DNA of 5,713 nucleotides from contig WFTU01000166.1 of assembly GCA_015485375.1 (NCBI GenBank), positions 1 to 5,713 on the forward strand. The letters are read 5' to 3'. Both the position numbers and the translations under genes were made by a program. A model generated the notes under the pieces. The model was not told where the DNA came from and did not search any database. It was given only the letters and a program-made list of their open reading frames with translations. Position 1 is the first letter of the stretch. Each line of letters begins with the position of its first letter. The DNA is from Paracoccaceae bacterium (lineage in GTDB: Bacteria; Pseudomonadota; Alphaproteobacteria; Rhodobacterales; Rhodobacteraceae). Below, one piece after another: positions 1 to 5,682 of this stretch.

Positions 1-156
1 CAAAAAATAGCGCATGGCATGTTTGTAATCGCTCTGCCCGATACCGTAGTTTTGCAGGTTCGCGCGCATGAACATGCAGGTGTCGGCGTGTTTTTTCAGG
101 AAATGCGCCAGTTGCAGGCTGTCATCGCGTGTGGCCTCGCGGAGGCGGGTTTTCAT
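1..156 (-). CDS. GNAT-family N-acetyltransferase, N-terminal part (runs off the left edge)
   Basis: The 52 codons from ATG 156-154 stay open to the window edge, so this is the 5' part of a longer gene. The protein begins MKTRLREATRDDSLQLAHFL, in which a basic beta-strand, then REAT-x-DD, then a helix is the usual opening of GNAT (Gcn5-related) acetyltransferases. The later stretch CMFMRANLQNYGIG resembles the 'MFxRxNL' segment of an uncharacterised GNAT group I recall from Rhodobacterales. The acetyl-CoA-binding motif (Q/R-x-x-G-x-G/A) lies outside the window, so neither acetyl-CoA binding nor substrate can be judged. The start codon overlaps the rsmE stop in an ATGA, and GGGGGA (168-163) sits 6 nt upstream inside rsmE, which suggests translational coupling. 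A GNAT fold is likely; any specific substrate would be a guess. Confidence 0.72.
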   Translation of the reverse strand, partial: MKTRLREATRDDSLQLAHFLKKHADTCMFMRANLQNYGIGQSDYKHAMRYFL

Positions 157-884
157 GTCCAGTCCCCCAACACGCTTTGCCACATGGTGATTGCCGCCAC
201 CGCCGCCGTGTCCGCGCGCAGGATGCGCGGGCCGAGGGTGACCGAGGTCACCGCCTCCATCCCCCGCAAGCGCGCGATTTCCTCGGGCGAAAATCCACCC
301 TCCGGCCCGATAATGATCGCCCATTTTCCGCCCGTCTTGCCCGCCAGCGCCTGCGCGGCCGGCAAGGCCTCGCGGCTTTCGTCGCAGAACATCAACTGCC
401 GGTCCGCAGGCCAGTCATCCAGCAGGGCGTCGAATTTCACCGGCTCGGCTACCTCCGGCACAAAGGTGCCGCCGCATTGTTCGGTGGCTTCCAGCACGTG
501 GGCCTGCAAACGGGGGATATTCACCCGCTCGTTGGTAAAACGGGTCTGGCAGGGGATTATCCGTGCTGCCCCCAGCTCGGTCGCCTTTTCAACGATAAAG
601 GCCGTGCGCGCTTTCTTGATCGGCGCGAATACCAGCCAGAGGTCGGGCGGCAGGCGCAGCGGCGCCGTCTGCTCGACACAAGCCAGCGCACCATTGCGTT
701 TGTTGGCGCTCAACACCTCGGCCAGCCACTCGCCGTCCTTGCCGTTGAACACCAGCACGAAATCGCCAACCTTCTGGCGCATCACGGCAAACAGATAGTT
801 GGATTGCTCTTTGTTCAGCGGAATCCCTTGCCCTGCCCCCAGCGGAGCCTTTACAAAGAGCCTGATTTTTGCGCGTTCCGCCAT
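153..884 (-). CDS. rsmE: 16S rRNA (uracil(1498)-N(3))-methyltransferase RsmE
   Basis: 243 residues, the normal RsmE length. The family (SPOUT/trefoil-knot class, formerly DUF558) methylates N3 of U1498 in helix 44 of 16S rRNA using SAM, acting on the assembled 30S subunit in the cytoplasm. Visible hallmarks are an N-terminal PUA-like part (about residues 1-75, with RLFV at 8-11 and NGKDGEWLAEV at 48-58), KKARTAFIVEKATELGA at 90-106, the knot SAM loop GPEGGFSPEE at 193-202, and LGPRILRADTA at 217-227. The last has Asp where many homologues have Glu; I recall Asp in Rhodobacterales proteins too. The protein ends in GDW-T. ATG 884-882 is chosen because GAGGGG lies just upstream on the minus strand and the N-terminus fits the family. 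An in-frame ATG at 914-912 would add ten residues from inside ubiA. The start is 12 nt from the divergent ubiA start, and the stop overlaps the GNAT start by 4 nt. Confidence 0.96.
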   Translation of the reverse strand: MAERAKIRLFVKAPLGAGQGIPLNKEQSNYLFAVMRQKVGDFVLVFNGKDGEWLAEVLSANKRNGALACVEQTAPLRLPPDLWLVFAPIKKARTAFIVEKATELGAARIIPCQTRFTNERVNIPRLQAHVLEATEQCGGTFVPEVAEPVKFDALLDDWPADRQLMFCDESREALPAAQALAGKTGGKWAIIIGPEGGFSPEEIARLRGMEAVTSVTLGPRILRADTAAVAAITMWQSVLGDWT

Positions 885-893
885 GGGGTCCCC
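885..893. promoter_or_regulatory. Shared GGGG-T-CCCC palindrome in the 12-nt rsmE/ubiA divergent gap
   Basis: The whole space between the two divergent start codons (882-884 minus, 897-899 plus) is 12 nt and consists mainly of this palindrome. On the plus strand GGGG (885-888) ends 8 nt before the ubiA ATG. On the minus strand GAGGGG (895-890) ends 5 nt before the rsmE ATG. Each arm can therefore act as the Shine-Dalgarno of one gene. Both promoters must lie inside the opposite gene's coding sequence; I could not identify a convincing -35/-10 pair for either. The palindrome itself is directly visible, while the double Shine-Dalgarno role is inferred. Confidence 0.55.
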
Positions 894-896
894 TCG

Positions 897-1874
897 ATGA
901 ATTCCGACAAACATATCCCCGAAACCGATCCGGATGGAAGGGTCTCCGACGCGGTTTCGCAAAACTGGGTCGATACACGCGCCCCGCGCCGGAGCCGCCC
1001 CTACCTGCGCCTGTCGCGCGCCGACCGGCCGATCGGCACGTGGCTGCTGCTGCTGCCCTGCTGGTGGGGTCTGGGGCTGGCGGTTGCCGCCGATCCGGCG
1101 GGCGGATCGTGGTTCGACCTCTGGATCGCCATCGGTAGCGCCATCGGCGCGTTTCTGATGCGCGGCGCGGGCTGCACTTGGAACGACATCACCGACCGCG
1201 ACATAGACGCCAAGGTTGCCCGCACCCGCTCGCGCCCGATCCCTTCGGGGCAGGTGACGGTGAAGCAGGCACTGGCATGGCTGGCTGTGCAGGCGCTGAT
1301 ATCCTTCGCCATCCTGCTCACCTTCAACGCCACGGCTATTATCCTCGGCATCGCGGCGCTGCTGCCGGTCGCCATCTACCCTTTCGCCAAACGATTCACC
1401 TGGTGGCCACAGGTATTCCTCGGCATCGCCTTCAACTGGGGCGCGCTGCTGGCATGGACGGCGCACACCGGCAGCCTCGGTTGGCCCGCCGTACTGCTCT
1501 ATCTCTCCGGCATCGCCTGGACGCTGTTCTACGACACGATCTATGCGCATCAGGACAAGGACGACGACGCGCTGATCGGGGTGAAATCCACCGCGCGCCT
1601 GTTCGCCGACAACACGCCGCGCTACCTGTTCGTGTTCATGGTTCTGGCGGTGCTGCTGATGGCACTGGCGGGAATCGCCGCTCTGGGCGACAGCGCCAAT
1701 CCCATGCCGCTGATGCTGGCGATTCTCGCGGCGTGGGGCTTCGGGATGCATATGTTCTGGCAAATGCGCCATCTGGACATCGACAACCCCGATATCTGCC
1801 TGAAACTGTTCCGTTCCAACCGCAATACTGGGCTAATTCCCGCCGCAATTCTCGGAATCGCGGCGCTGTTGTAA
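897..1874 (+). CDS. ubiA: 4-hydroxybenzoate polyprenyltransferase UbiA
   Basis: 325 residues, an integral inner-membrane prenyltransferase that attaches the polyprenyl tail to 4-hydroxybenzoate, the membrane-committing step of ubiquinone synthesis. The tail is probably decaprenyl if this is a Rhodobacterales strain (inference). The two Mg-diphosphate-binding Asp motifs are intact: NDITDRDID at 96-104 (D97, D100, D104) followed by RTRSRPIPSG at 109-118, and YDTIYAHQDKDDD at 212-224 followed by IGVKSTA at 227-233. Multiple hydrophobic segments fit the roughly nine-helix fold, for example LLLLPCWW at 50-57. The first ~45 residues are a polar leader ending in RPYLRLSRADRPIGTW, typical of alphaproteobacterial UbiA. 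ATG 897 is chosen because this leader matches the family and it lies just outside the rsmE start; the frame is open farther upstream only because it is antisense to rsmE. It may be co-transcribed with the downstream OmpA-domain gene 74 nt away. Confidence 0.97.
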   Translation: MNSDKHIPETDPDGRVSDAVSQNWVDTRAPRRSRPYLRLSRADRPIGTWLLLLPCWWGLGLAVAADPAGGSWFDLWIAIGSAIGAFLMRGAGCTWNDITDRDIDAKVARTRSRPIPSGQVTVKQALAWLAVQALISFAILLTFNATAIILGIAALLPVAIYPFAKRFTWWPQVFLGIAFNWGALLAWTAHTGSLGWPAVLLYLSGIAWTLFYDTIYAHQDKDDDALIGVKSTARLFADNTPRYLFVFMVLAVLLMALAGIAALGDSANPMPLMLAILAAWGFGMHMFWQMRHLDIDNPDICLKLFRSNRNTGLIPAAILGIAALL

Positions 1875-1891
1875 CTTTCCCGTAGGCGCCC

Positions 1892-1920
1892 TTGCTCCTG
1901 CCCCGTTGATCGCTTAGAAA
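1892..1920 (+). promoter_or_regulatory. Possible promoter in the ubiA / OmpA-domain gene gap
   Basis: In the 74-nt gap (1875-1948), TTGCTC at 1892-1897 and TAGAAA at 1915-1920 are separated by 17 nt and could be a weak sigma-70 -35/-10 pair, giving a start near 1927 and a leader of about 20 nt. A small inverted repeat AATTC-GCA-GAATT (1920-1932) follows immediately. Matches to consensus are only partial, and transcription could simply continue from ubiA. I see no Rho-independent terminator in the gap. Confidence 0.25.
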
Positions 1921-1948
1921 ATTCGCAGAATTGCAACATCGAGGTCCC

Positions 1949-3931
1949 ATGCGTCCTGCCGCCATCGCTTTTGCCGCCGCCGGTTTTCTTGCCAGCGCCG
2001 CCGCTGCCGCTCTTGTGGCAAATTTTGCGGTGAACAAACTGGAACAGGCCACCGAGCGCCTGACCAAAACCGCACTCGTGGCCTCGGGCCAGAGCTGGGC
2101 CGACGTGCGCGCCGACGGCACGCTGGTCATCCTGACCGGCACCGCACCGGACGAGAAGAAACGCATTCAGGCGCTGGATTCCGTTACCGCCGTTGTGTCC
2201 TCCAACCGCATCCGGAACCAGACCGAAGTTGCCGAAAGCGTCCCCGCGGTCGCCCCCGATTTCGCACTGGAAATCCTGCGCAACGGCACCGATATCTCGC
2301 TGATCGGGATCACGCCGGAAATGGGCGAGGACAGTCCGATCCACGATGCCCTCGGCTCCATCGACCATATGTCGCTGATCGACATGCAGGAACCGACGGA
2401 CTGGCCCGCTCCCGAAGGCTGGGCCAGTGCCTTTGACTTCGGCGTTAAAGCCATGACCGAGGTCGAACGGGCCAAAATCTCCATCCTGCCCGGCGCCGTC
2501 AGCGTGACCGCCGTGGTCAAAAGCGACGCGGAAAAAACCCTTCTGGCGCAAAAGCTGCTGGCGGAAAAACCGGACGACGTGACGCTGAACATGGAAATCA
2601 CCGCGCCGCGCCCGATCTTCTCGCCCTATTCCCTGACCTTCGTCAAAAACGGCACCGACGCGACTCTGCTCTGCGAGGCCCTCACCAAGGAAAGCGCCGC
2701 CACGATCATCGATGTGGCAAAATCCAGCGGCGTGAGCGATCCGGCCTGCGAAATCGGCCTCGGCGCCCCGACCGACAACTGGGCCGAGGTCGCCATTGCC
2801 GGCATCAACGCGGTCAACGAAATGGGCCGCGGACAGCTGGAAATGCAGGACTCCGGCATCACGCTGATCTCGCCCGAAGGCTTCGATCCGGACCGTTTCG
2901 CAGCCATCACCGACCGGCTTCAGGCCGCATTGCCCGAGGCCTACGTCCTGCATCCGGTGCTGACCAAGAAACCCTTGCCCGAAGACGCGGACAGCCGCCC
3001 GCAGTTCACCGCCAAACGCCCAGCTGAGGGACCCGTGGTGCTGAGCGGCGTGACCATTGACGAAATCTCCAGACAGACTGTCGAGAGCTACGCCGAGGCC
3101 ATGTTCGGCTTCCGGATGGTCAACGACAAAACGGAAATCGCCAATTTCGCCCCGCACGGCTGGACCCCGCACCAGCTTGTGGCGCTCGATGTGCTCGGCC
3201 TGCTGGACGAAGGGGAAATCTCCATTTCCGAGGAAGAAGTCATCGTTACCGGCAAAGGACAGGTTCCCAACCTGCAAGGCGCCATCAAGATGCGGCTGGA
3301 CGAGGGCTTCGGCGCCGATGCCCGATTCTCGATCAACGTGGAACAGGTCATACCCGCGCCCGAAACGCCGGACGTGCCGGACCCGAAACAGTGCGAGGCC
3401 GATATTGCCGCCCTGCTCGCGAAAAACCGTATCCTGTTCCCGCCGTCCTCCGCCGTGATCGAAGCGGAATCCGAACAGGTCATCACCGAAATCGCCAAGG
3501 TACTGAACCGCTGCAACACCGCCTGGTTCGAGGTCGGCGGCCACACCGACAGTCAGGGTGGCGAGGATATGAACCGCAATCTCAGCCAGGCCCGTGCCGA
3601 CGCGGTGATTGACGCCCTTCTGTCGCGCAACCTGCTGCTCGGCCCGCTTACCGCTGTCGGCTATGGCGAAACCCGCCCGATTGCCGACAATGAAACCGAA
3701 GCAGGGCGGATGCAAAACCGCCGGATCGAGTTCAAGCTGCGCGAGGGCGACCCCGCCACCGCCGCACGTGAAGCCGCCGCCCTCAAGGCCGCCGCCACAG
3801 CGGTTGCCGAAGCCATGGTCACTCCGGACCCGCCCCTGCGCCGGCCGGAAAACCTGAAAACATTTACCGTGGATTTCCTGTCGGAAACCCCGCAGAATTC
3901 CACATCGGAGGAAACAAATGGGCAGAACTGA
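1949..3931 (+). CDS. OmpA-family envelope protein with N-terminal membrane segment and three tandem BON-like repeats
   Basis: 660 residues. An Ala-rich hydrophobic segment at about 4-27 is a signal anchor or signal peptide and places the rest in the periplasm. A half-repeat at about 43-100 (WADVRADGTLVILTG at 50-64) looks like the opening of a BON domain. Three repeat units follow: each has an NG/EG strand block (F105-G113, Y227-G235, F353-G361) and about 50 residues later a Trp-started block (W158, W278, W405). The C-terminal OmpA domain is about 482-598, with GGHTD at 530-534, NLSQAR ending at R549, and NRRIEFKL near 590-597. D534 and R549 are 15 apart, as for the diaminopimelate-binding Asp/Arg pair of OmpA. 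An Ala-rich, then polar, tail follows to 660. There are only four Cys, at 242, 267, 482 and 522. The likely role is a membrane-anchored peptidoglycan-binding protein; the exact function is unknown. ATG 1949 is chosen over TTG 1931 because GAGG (1941-1944) precedes it and the hydrophobic segment then starts normally. Its 3' end overlaps the next gene by 14 nt. Confidence 0.9.
   Translation: MRPAAIAFAAAGFLASAAAAALVANFAVNKLEQATERLTKTALVASGQSWADVRADGTLVILTGTAPDEKKRIQALDSVTAVVSSNRIRNQTEVAESVPAVAPDFALEILRNGTDISLIGITPEMGEDSPIHDALGSIDHMSLIDMQEPTDWPAPEGWASAFDFGVKAMTEVERAKISILPGAVSVTAVVKSDAEKTLLAQKLLAEKPDDVTLNMEITAPRPIFSPYSLTFVKNGTDATLLCEALTKESAATIIDVAKSSGVSDPACEIGLGAPTDNWAEVAIAGINAVNEMGRGQLEMQDSGITLISPEGFDPDRFAAITDRLQAALPEAYVLHPVLTKKPLPEDADSRPQFTAKRPAEGPVVLSGVTIDEISRQTVESYAEAMFGFRMVNDKTEIANFAPHGWTPHQLVALDVLGLLDEGEISISEEEVIVTGKGQVPNLQGAIKMRLDEGFGADARFSINVEQVIPAPETPDVPDPKQCEADIAALLAKNRILFPPSSAVIEAESEQVITEIAKVLNRCNTAWFEVGGHTDSQGGEDMNRNLSQARADAVIDALLSRNLLLGPLTAVGYGETRPIADNETEAGRMQNRRIEFKLREGDPATAAREAAALKAAATAVAEAMVTPDPPLRRPENLKTFTVDFLSETPQNSTSEETNGQN
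3907..3912 (+). promoter_or_regulatory. Strong Shine-Dalgarno inside the end of the OmpA-domain gene
   Basis: GGAGGA lies 5 nt before ATG 3918 and within the last codons of the upstream gene. It fixes the start of the small coiled-coil gene and implies translation from its own site while ribosomes finish the upstream frame. Confidence 0.75.
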
Positions 3932-4262
3932 GCTAACCCTGCTAATCGGGTCCGCACTGGTCATCGCCGTGATTATCGGCTGGGGTCTGCGCTGGTTTTT
4001 TGACCGCATGAATACCACCGGCCCCATGGCCTCCGACGAGGTCGTCGCCCGTATGCGCGAGGCCGAAGCCGCGCAACGGACCGCCGAGGAACAGCTTGCG
4101 GAAATCGAACGCAATGCCCGCAACACCGAAAGCCAGCTGCGCGCGGAACTCGACGCCGCCATGGCCGGTCTGGGCAACGCACGGCGCGAGTCGGAAAACT
4201 GGCGTCAGGAAGCCGAGGCATGGCGCGCCGAGGTCGAGGAATTACGCGGGCATCACTCCTGA
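3918..4262 (+). CDS. Small single-pass membrane coiled-coil protein (uncharacterised)
   Basis: 114 residues, and I do not recognise a named family. The sequence shows a short polar N-terminus, one hydrophobic helix at about 7-28 (LTLLIGSALVIAVIIGWGLRW), basic residues just after it, then from about 39 to 110 a long Ala/Glu/Arg/Gln-rich helix with few helix breakers, consistent with a coiled coil. There are no cysteines and no catalytic motif. By charge (RWFFDR directly after the helix) the coiled coil may be cytoplasmic, but the topology is uncertain. It overlaps the OmpA-domain gene by 14 nt with its own GGAGGA site, so the two are probably produced together and could act as an envelope pair (inference from context). 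Its stop codon overlaps the convergent moaE stop region by 10 nt. That it is a real gene is well supported by the Shine-Dalgarno site, the coding-type composition and the coherent topology. Confidence 0.82.
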   Translation: MGRTELTLLIGSALVIAVIIGWGLRWFFDRMNTTGPMASDEVVARMREAEAAQRTAEEQLAEIERNARNTESQLRAELDAAMAGLGNARRESENWRQEAEAWRAEVEELRGHHS

Positions 4263-4708
4263 TCCCAGCGGCTCAAGGCCGCCTCGTCCGCCTCGCGCGC
4301 ATCGACCCAGTGGCCGCCGCCTGCGGTCCCTTCTTTCTTCCAGAAGGGCGCGCGCGATTTCAGGTAATCCATCAGAAACTCCGCCGCCTCGAAAGCGGCG
4401 TGGCGATGCGGCGAGGCCGTCAGAACCAGCACGATCTGCGCCCCCGGTTCCAGCTTGCCATAGCGGTGGATGATCCGGCTGCCCTGCAGCTCCCAACGCG
4501 CGTTCGCCTGCGCCTCGATCGCCTCAAGCGCCTTTTCTGTCATGCCGGGGTAGTGTTCCAGTTCCATATCGGAAATCGCATCGCCCTTGGCCATATCGCG
4601 CACCAGTCCGGAGAAGCTGACAATGGCTCCGATATCGGTACGACCGGCCCGCATCGCAGCCATTTCCGCTGCGACATCAAAATCCTCTACCTGAACCGAA
4701 ACCGACAT
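4253..4708 (-). CDS. moaE: Molybdopterin synthase catalytic subunit MoaE
   Basis: 151 residues against about 150 for E. coli MoaE. With thiocarboxylated MoaD it inserts two sulfurs into cyclic pyranopterin monophosphate to give molybdopterin, in the cytoplasm. Visible motifs are GAIVSFSGLVRD at 27-38 (R37), the strand-helix block ending in SPHRHAAFEAAEF at 99-111 (H101, R102), then YLKSRAPFWKKE at 115-126. K117 and K124 have the 7-residue spacing of the essential E. coli lysines K119 and K126. A Gly-rich GTAGGGHWVD segment (127-136) follows. ATG 4708-4706 directly abuts the moaD stop (TGA-ATG, no spacer), and a run of six G inside the moaD end is the only Shine-Dalgarno candidate. The 3' end overlaps the convergent small coiled-coil gene by 10 nt. 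No other moa gene is in the window. Confidence 0.97.
   Translation of the reverse strand: MSVSVQVEDFDVAAEMAAMRAGRTDIGAIVSFSGLVRDMAKGDAISDMELEHYPGMTEKALEAIEAQANARWELQGSRIIHRYGKLEPGAQIVLVLTASPHRHAAFEAAEFLMDYLKSRAPFWKKEGTAGGGHWVDAREADEAALSRWDQE
4268..4282 (+). terminator. Weak hairpin just past the plus-strand block (possible terminator, no T-tract)
   Basis: GCGGC (4268-4272), loop TCAAG, GCCGC (4278-4282) starts 5 nt after the stop of the small coiled-coil gene. It lies within the 3' coding end of moaE, where it encodes part of EAALSRW. No T-run follows on the plus strand, so it is not a standard Rho-independent terminator and may be only a coding coincidence. It is the only stem I found near the convergence point. 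Confidence 0.18.
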
Positions 4709-4954
4709 TCAGCCCCCCGTCATCGGCGGAAAGAACGCCACTTCGCGCACACCAGCCAGCGGCGCGTCCAGATCGGACAACTCCTGATCCAGCGCCACGC
4801 GGATCGATTTCATGTCGGAGAACGCCAGATCATAGCGATCCTCGCGCGCCCGCAACTCCGCCACCAGATCGGCCACGGTCGCGGCATTGGTGTCCACATC
4901 CTCGCGCGGGATTCCGATACGCTCACGCACCCATGCAAAATAGAGAACCTGCAT
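4709..4954 (-). CDS. moaD: Molybdopterin synthase sulfur-carrier subunit MoaD
   Basis: 81 residues with a ubiquitin-like (beta-grasp) pattern, the usual MoaD size. The N-terminal strand MQVLYFAWVRERIG, the TVADLVAEL helix region and the C-terminal VAFFPPMTGG are all characteristic. The terminal Gly80-Gly81 is adenylated by MoeB and converted to the thiocarboxylate that donates sulfur inside MoaE. ATG 4954-4952 shares one base with the pgsA stop (TGATG) and has a near-perfect AAGGAGGA (4968-4961) 6 nt upstream within the end of pgsA, so translation is coupled. The moaE start follows the stop without a gap. Identification is firm from the C-terminus, size and the adjacent moaE. Confidence 0.96.
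   Translation of the reverse strand: MQVLYFAWVRERIGIPREDVDTNAATVADLVAELRAREDRYDLAFSDMKSIRVALDQELSDLDAPLAGVREVAFFPPMTGG
4713..4718 (-). promoter_or_regulatory. GGGGGG Shine-Dalgarno candidate for moaE, encoded by the moaD Gly-Gly codons
   Basis: The last codons of moaD read GGG GGC TGA, and the moaE ATG follows immediately. The run of six G ends 4 nt before that ATG and is the only purine-rich site there, so the catalytically required Gly-Gly codons probably also recruit the ribosome for moaE. The role is inferred from position only. Confidence 0.45.
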
Positions 4955-5646
4955 CAGCTTTCCTCCTTCAGATAGCCCAGCGACTTGCGGAAGTAGTCGA
5001 AACCGGTGATCGCCGTCAGCAGCGCCGCCGCGACCAGCAGCCCCAGCCCCGCATAGGTCGCATACTGGAACCCCAGATACAGCTGGCGCAGGTTCCCCTC
5101 GTCCGGCTGCGTGCCGTCAACCACGGCCCACGCATAGGCCGCCTCCATGCCGAACATATTCGCGGCCACATAGAACTGCAGCATATGCCCCAGAATAAGC
5201 GCCGAGATCGCCACCATCTGCACCGCGGTTTTCCATTTCGCCAGCCTGGTCACCTGCAGGTTGGAGGCATCCGCCCCCAGAAACTCGCGCAGGCCCGACA
5301 CGAAAATCTCGCGAAACAGGATTACGGCGACCGACAACAGGATGATAAAATGCTGCCACGGCGTAACAATCAGCAGATTGCTCGAGGACAGCGCCACAAG
5401 CACCACCAGCGCCAGCGCCACCATGGCCTTGTCGGCAATCGGGTCCAGCATCCGCCCGAATTTCGAAACCTGATTCCATTTGCGTGCCAGATACCCGTCC
5501 AGATAATCGGTGACCGAGGCGGCAATAAACACGATCAACGCGATCCAGTCGGCCAGCGGGCTGACAAACACCACATAGATCAACGGAATCGCCGGCGCGG
5601 CCAGCAATCGTAAAACCGTGAGTATATTCGGAATGTTCCAGCGCAT
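4954..5646 (-). CDS. pgsA: CDP-diacylglycerol--glycerol-3-phosphate 3-phosphatidyltransferase (PGP synthase) PgsA
   Basis: 230 residues, an inner-membrane CDP-alcohol phosphatidyltransferase. It makes phosphatidylglycerophosphate from CDP-diacylglycerol and glycerol-3-phosphate, the step leading to phosphatidylglycerol and cardiolipin. The signature D-x2-DG-x2-AR-x8-G-x3-D-x3-D is complete: D47, D50-G51, A54-R55, G64, D68 and D72. The N-terminus MRWNIPNILTVLRLLAAP is typical PgsA, and several hydrophobic helices follow (for example about 77-88, 100-113 and 198-212). ATG 5646-5644 is chosen over the in-frame GTG at 5673-5671, which would add nine residues, because AGGA (5655-5652) lies 5 nt upstream and the family N-terminus starts here. 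It is first of the overlapping set pgsA-moaD-moaE and begins 36 nt after the end of the probable uvrC. Confidence 0.97.
   Translation of the reverse strand: MRWNIPNILTVLRLLAAPAIPLIYVVFVSPLADWIALIVFIAASVTDYLDGYLARKWNQVSKFGRMLDPIADKAMVALALVVLVALSSSNLLIVTPWQHFIILLSVAVILFREIFVSGLREFLGADASNLQVTRLAKWKTAVQMVAISALILGHMLQFYVAANMFGMEAAYAWAVVDGTQPDEGNLRQLYLGFQYATYAGLGLLVAAALLTAITGFDYFRKSLGYLKEES
4961..4968 (-). promoter_or_regulatory. Strong Shine-Dalgarno for moaD inside the end of pgsA
   Basis: AAGGAGGA on the minus strand, 6 nt before the moaD ATG, overlaps the final Lys-Glu-Glu codons of pgsA. It is the closest match to the anti-Shine-Dalgarno in the window and contrasts with the weak site before moaE. 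Confidence 0.8.
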
Positions 5647-5682
5647 GATGTTCCTGTCCTGTTTTTCAGGCACTCTAGCGGC

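Noticed and set aside
129..896. Long N-terminal extension of ubiA (256 extra codons)
   Set aside because: The extension is antisense to rsmE and has no family similarity; UbiA is full length from 897.
885..1772. N-terminal extension of rsmE across ubiA, including an ATG at 914-912
   Set aside because: RsmE is full length from 884 with a Shine-Dalgarno there; the extension is the antisense of ubiA.
1931..1948. TTG start adding six residues to the OmpA-domain protein
   Set aside because: The ATG at 1949 has GAGG 4 nt upstream and gives a normal hydrophobic N-terminus; no good ribosome site precedes the TTG.
1622..4177. An 851-codon open frame on the minus strand opposite the OmpA-domain gene
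   Set aside because: It is antisense to a well-supported gene and its translation is low in identifiable motifs, rich in Gly/Phe/Asp/His runs, as expected from reading the complement of GC-rich codons. It also crosses the ends of two real genes and lacks a sensible start.
4220..5613. Plus-strand open frames of 251 and 226 codons over the moaE, moaD and pgsA region
   Set aside because: They are antisense to three firmly identified genes, and their Arg/Gln/His-rich translations look like reverse-complement artefacts.
5658..5670. CCTG-TTTTT-CAGG stem as a terminator between uvrC and pgsA
   Set aside because: Only 4 bp of stem, and no T-run follows it on the minus strand; likely chance.
5647..5673. 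GTG start adding nine residues to PgsA
   Set aside because: The family N-terminus begins at the ATG at 5646, which has AGGA 5 nt upstream.
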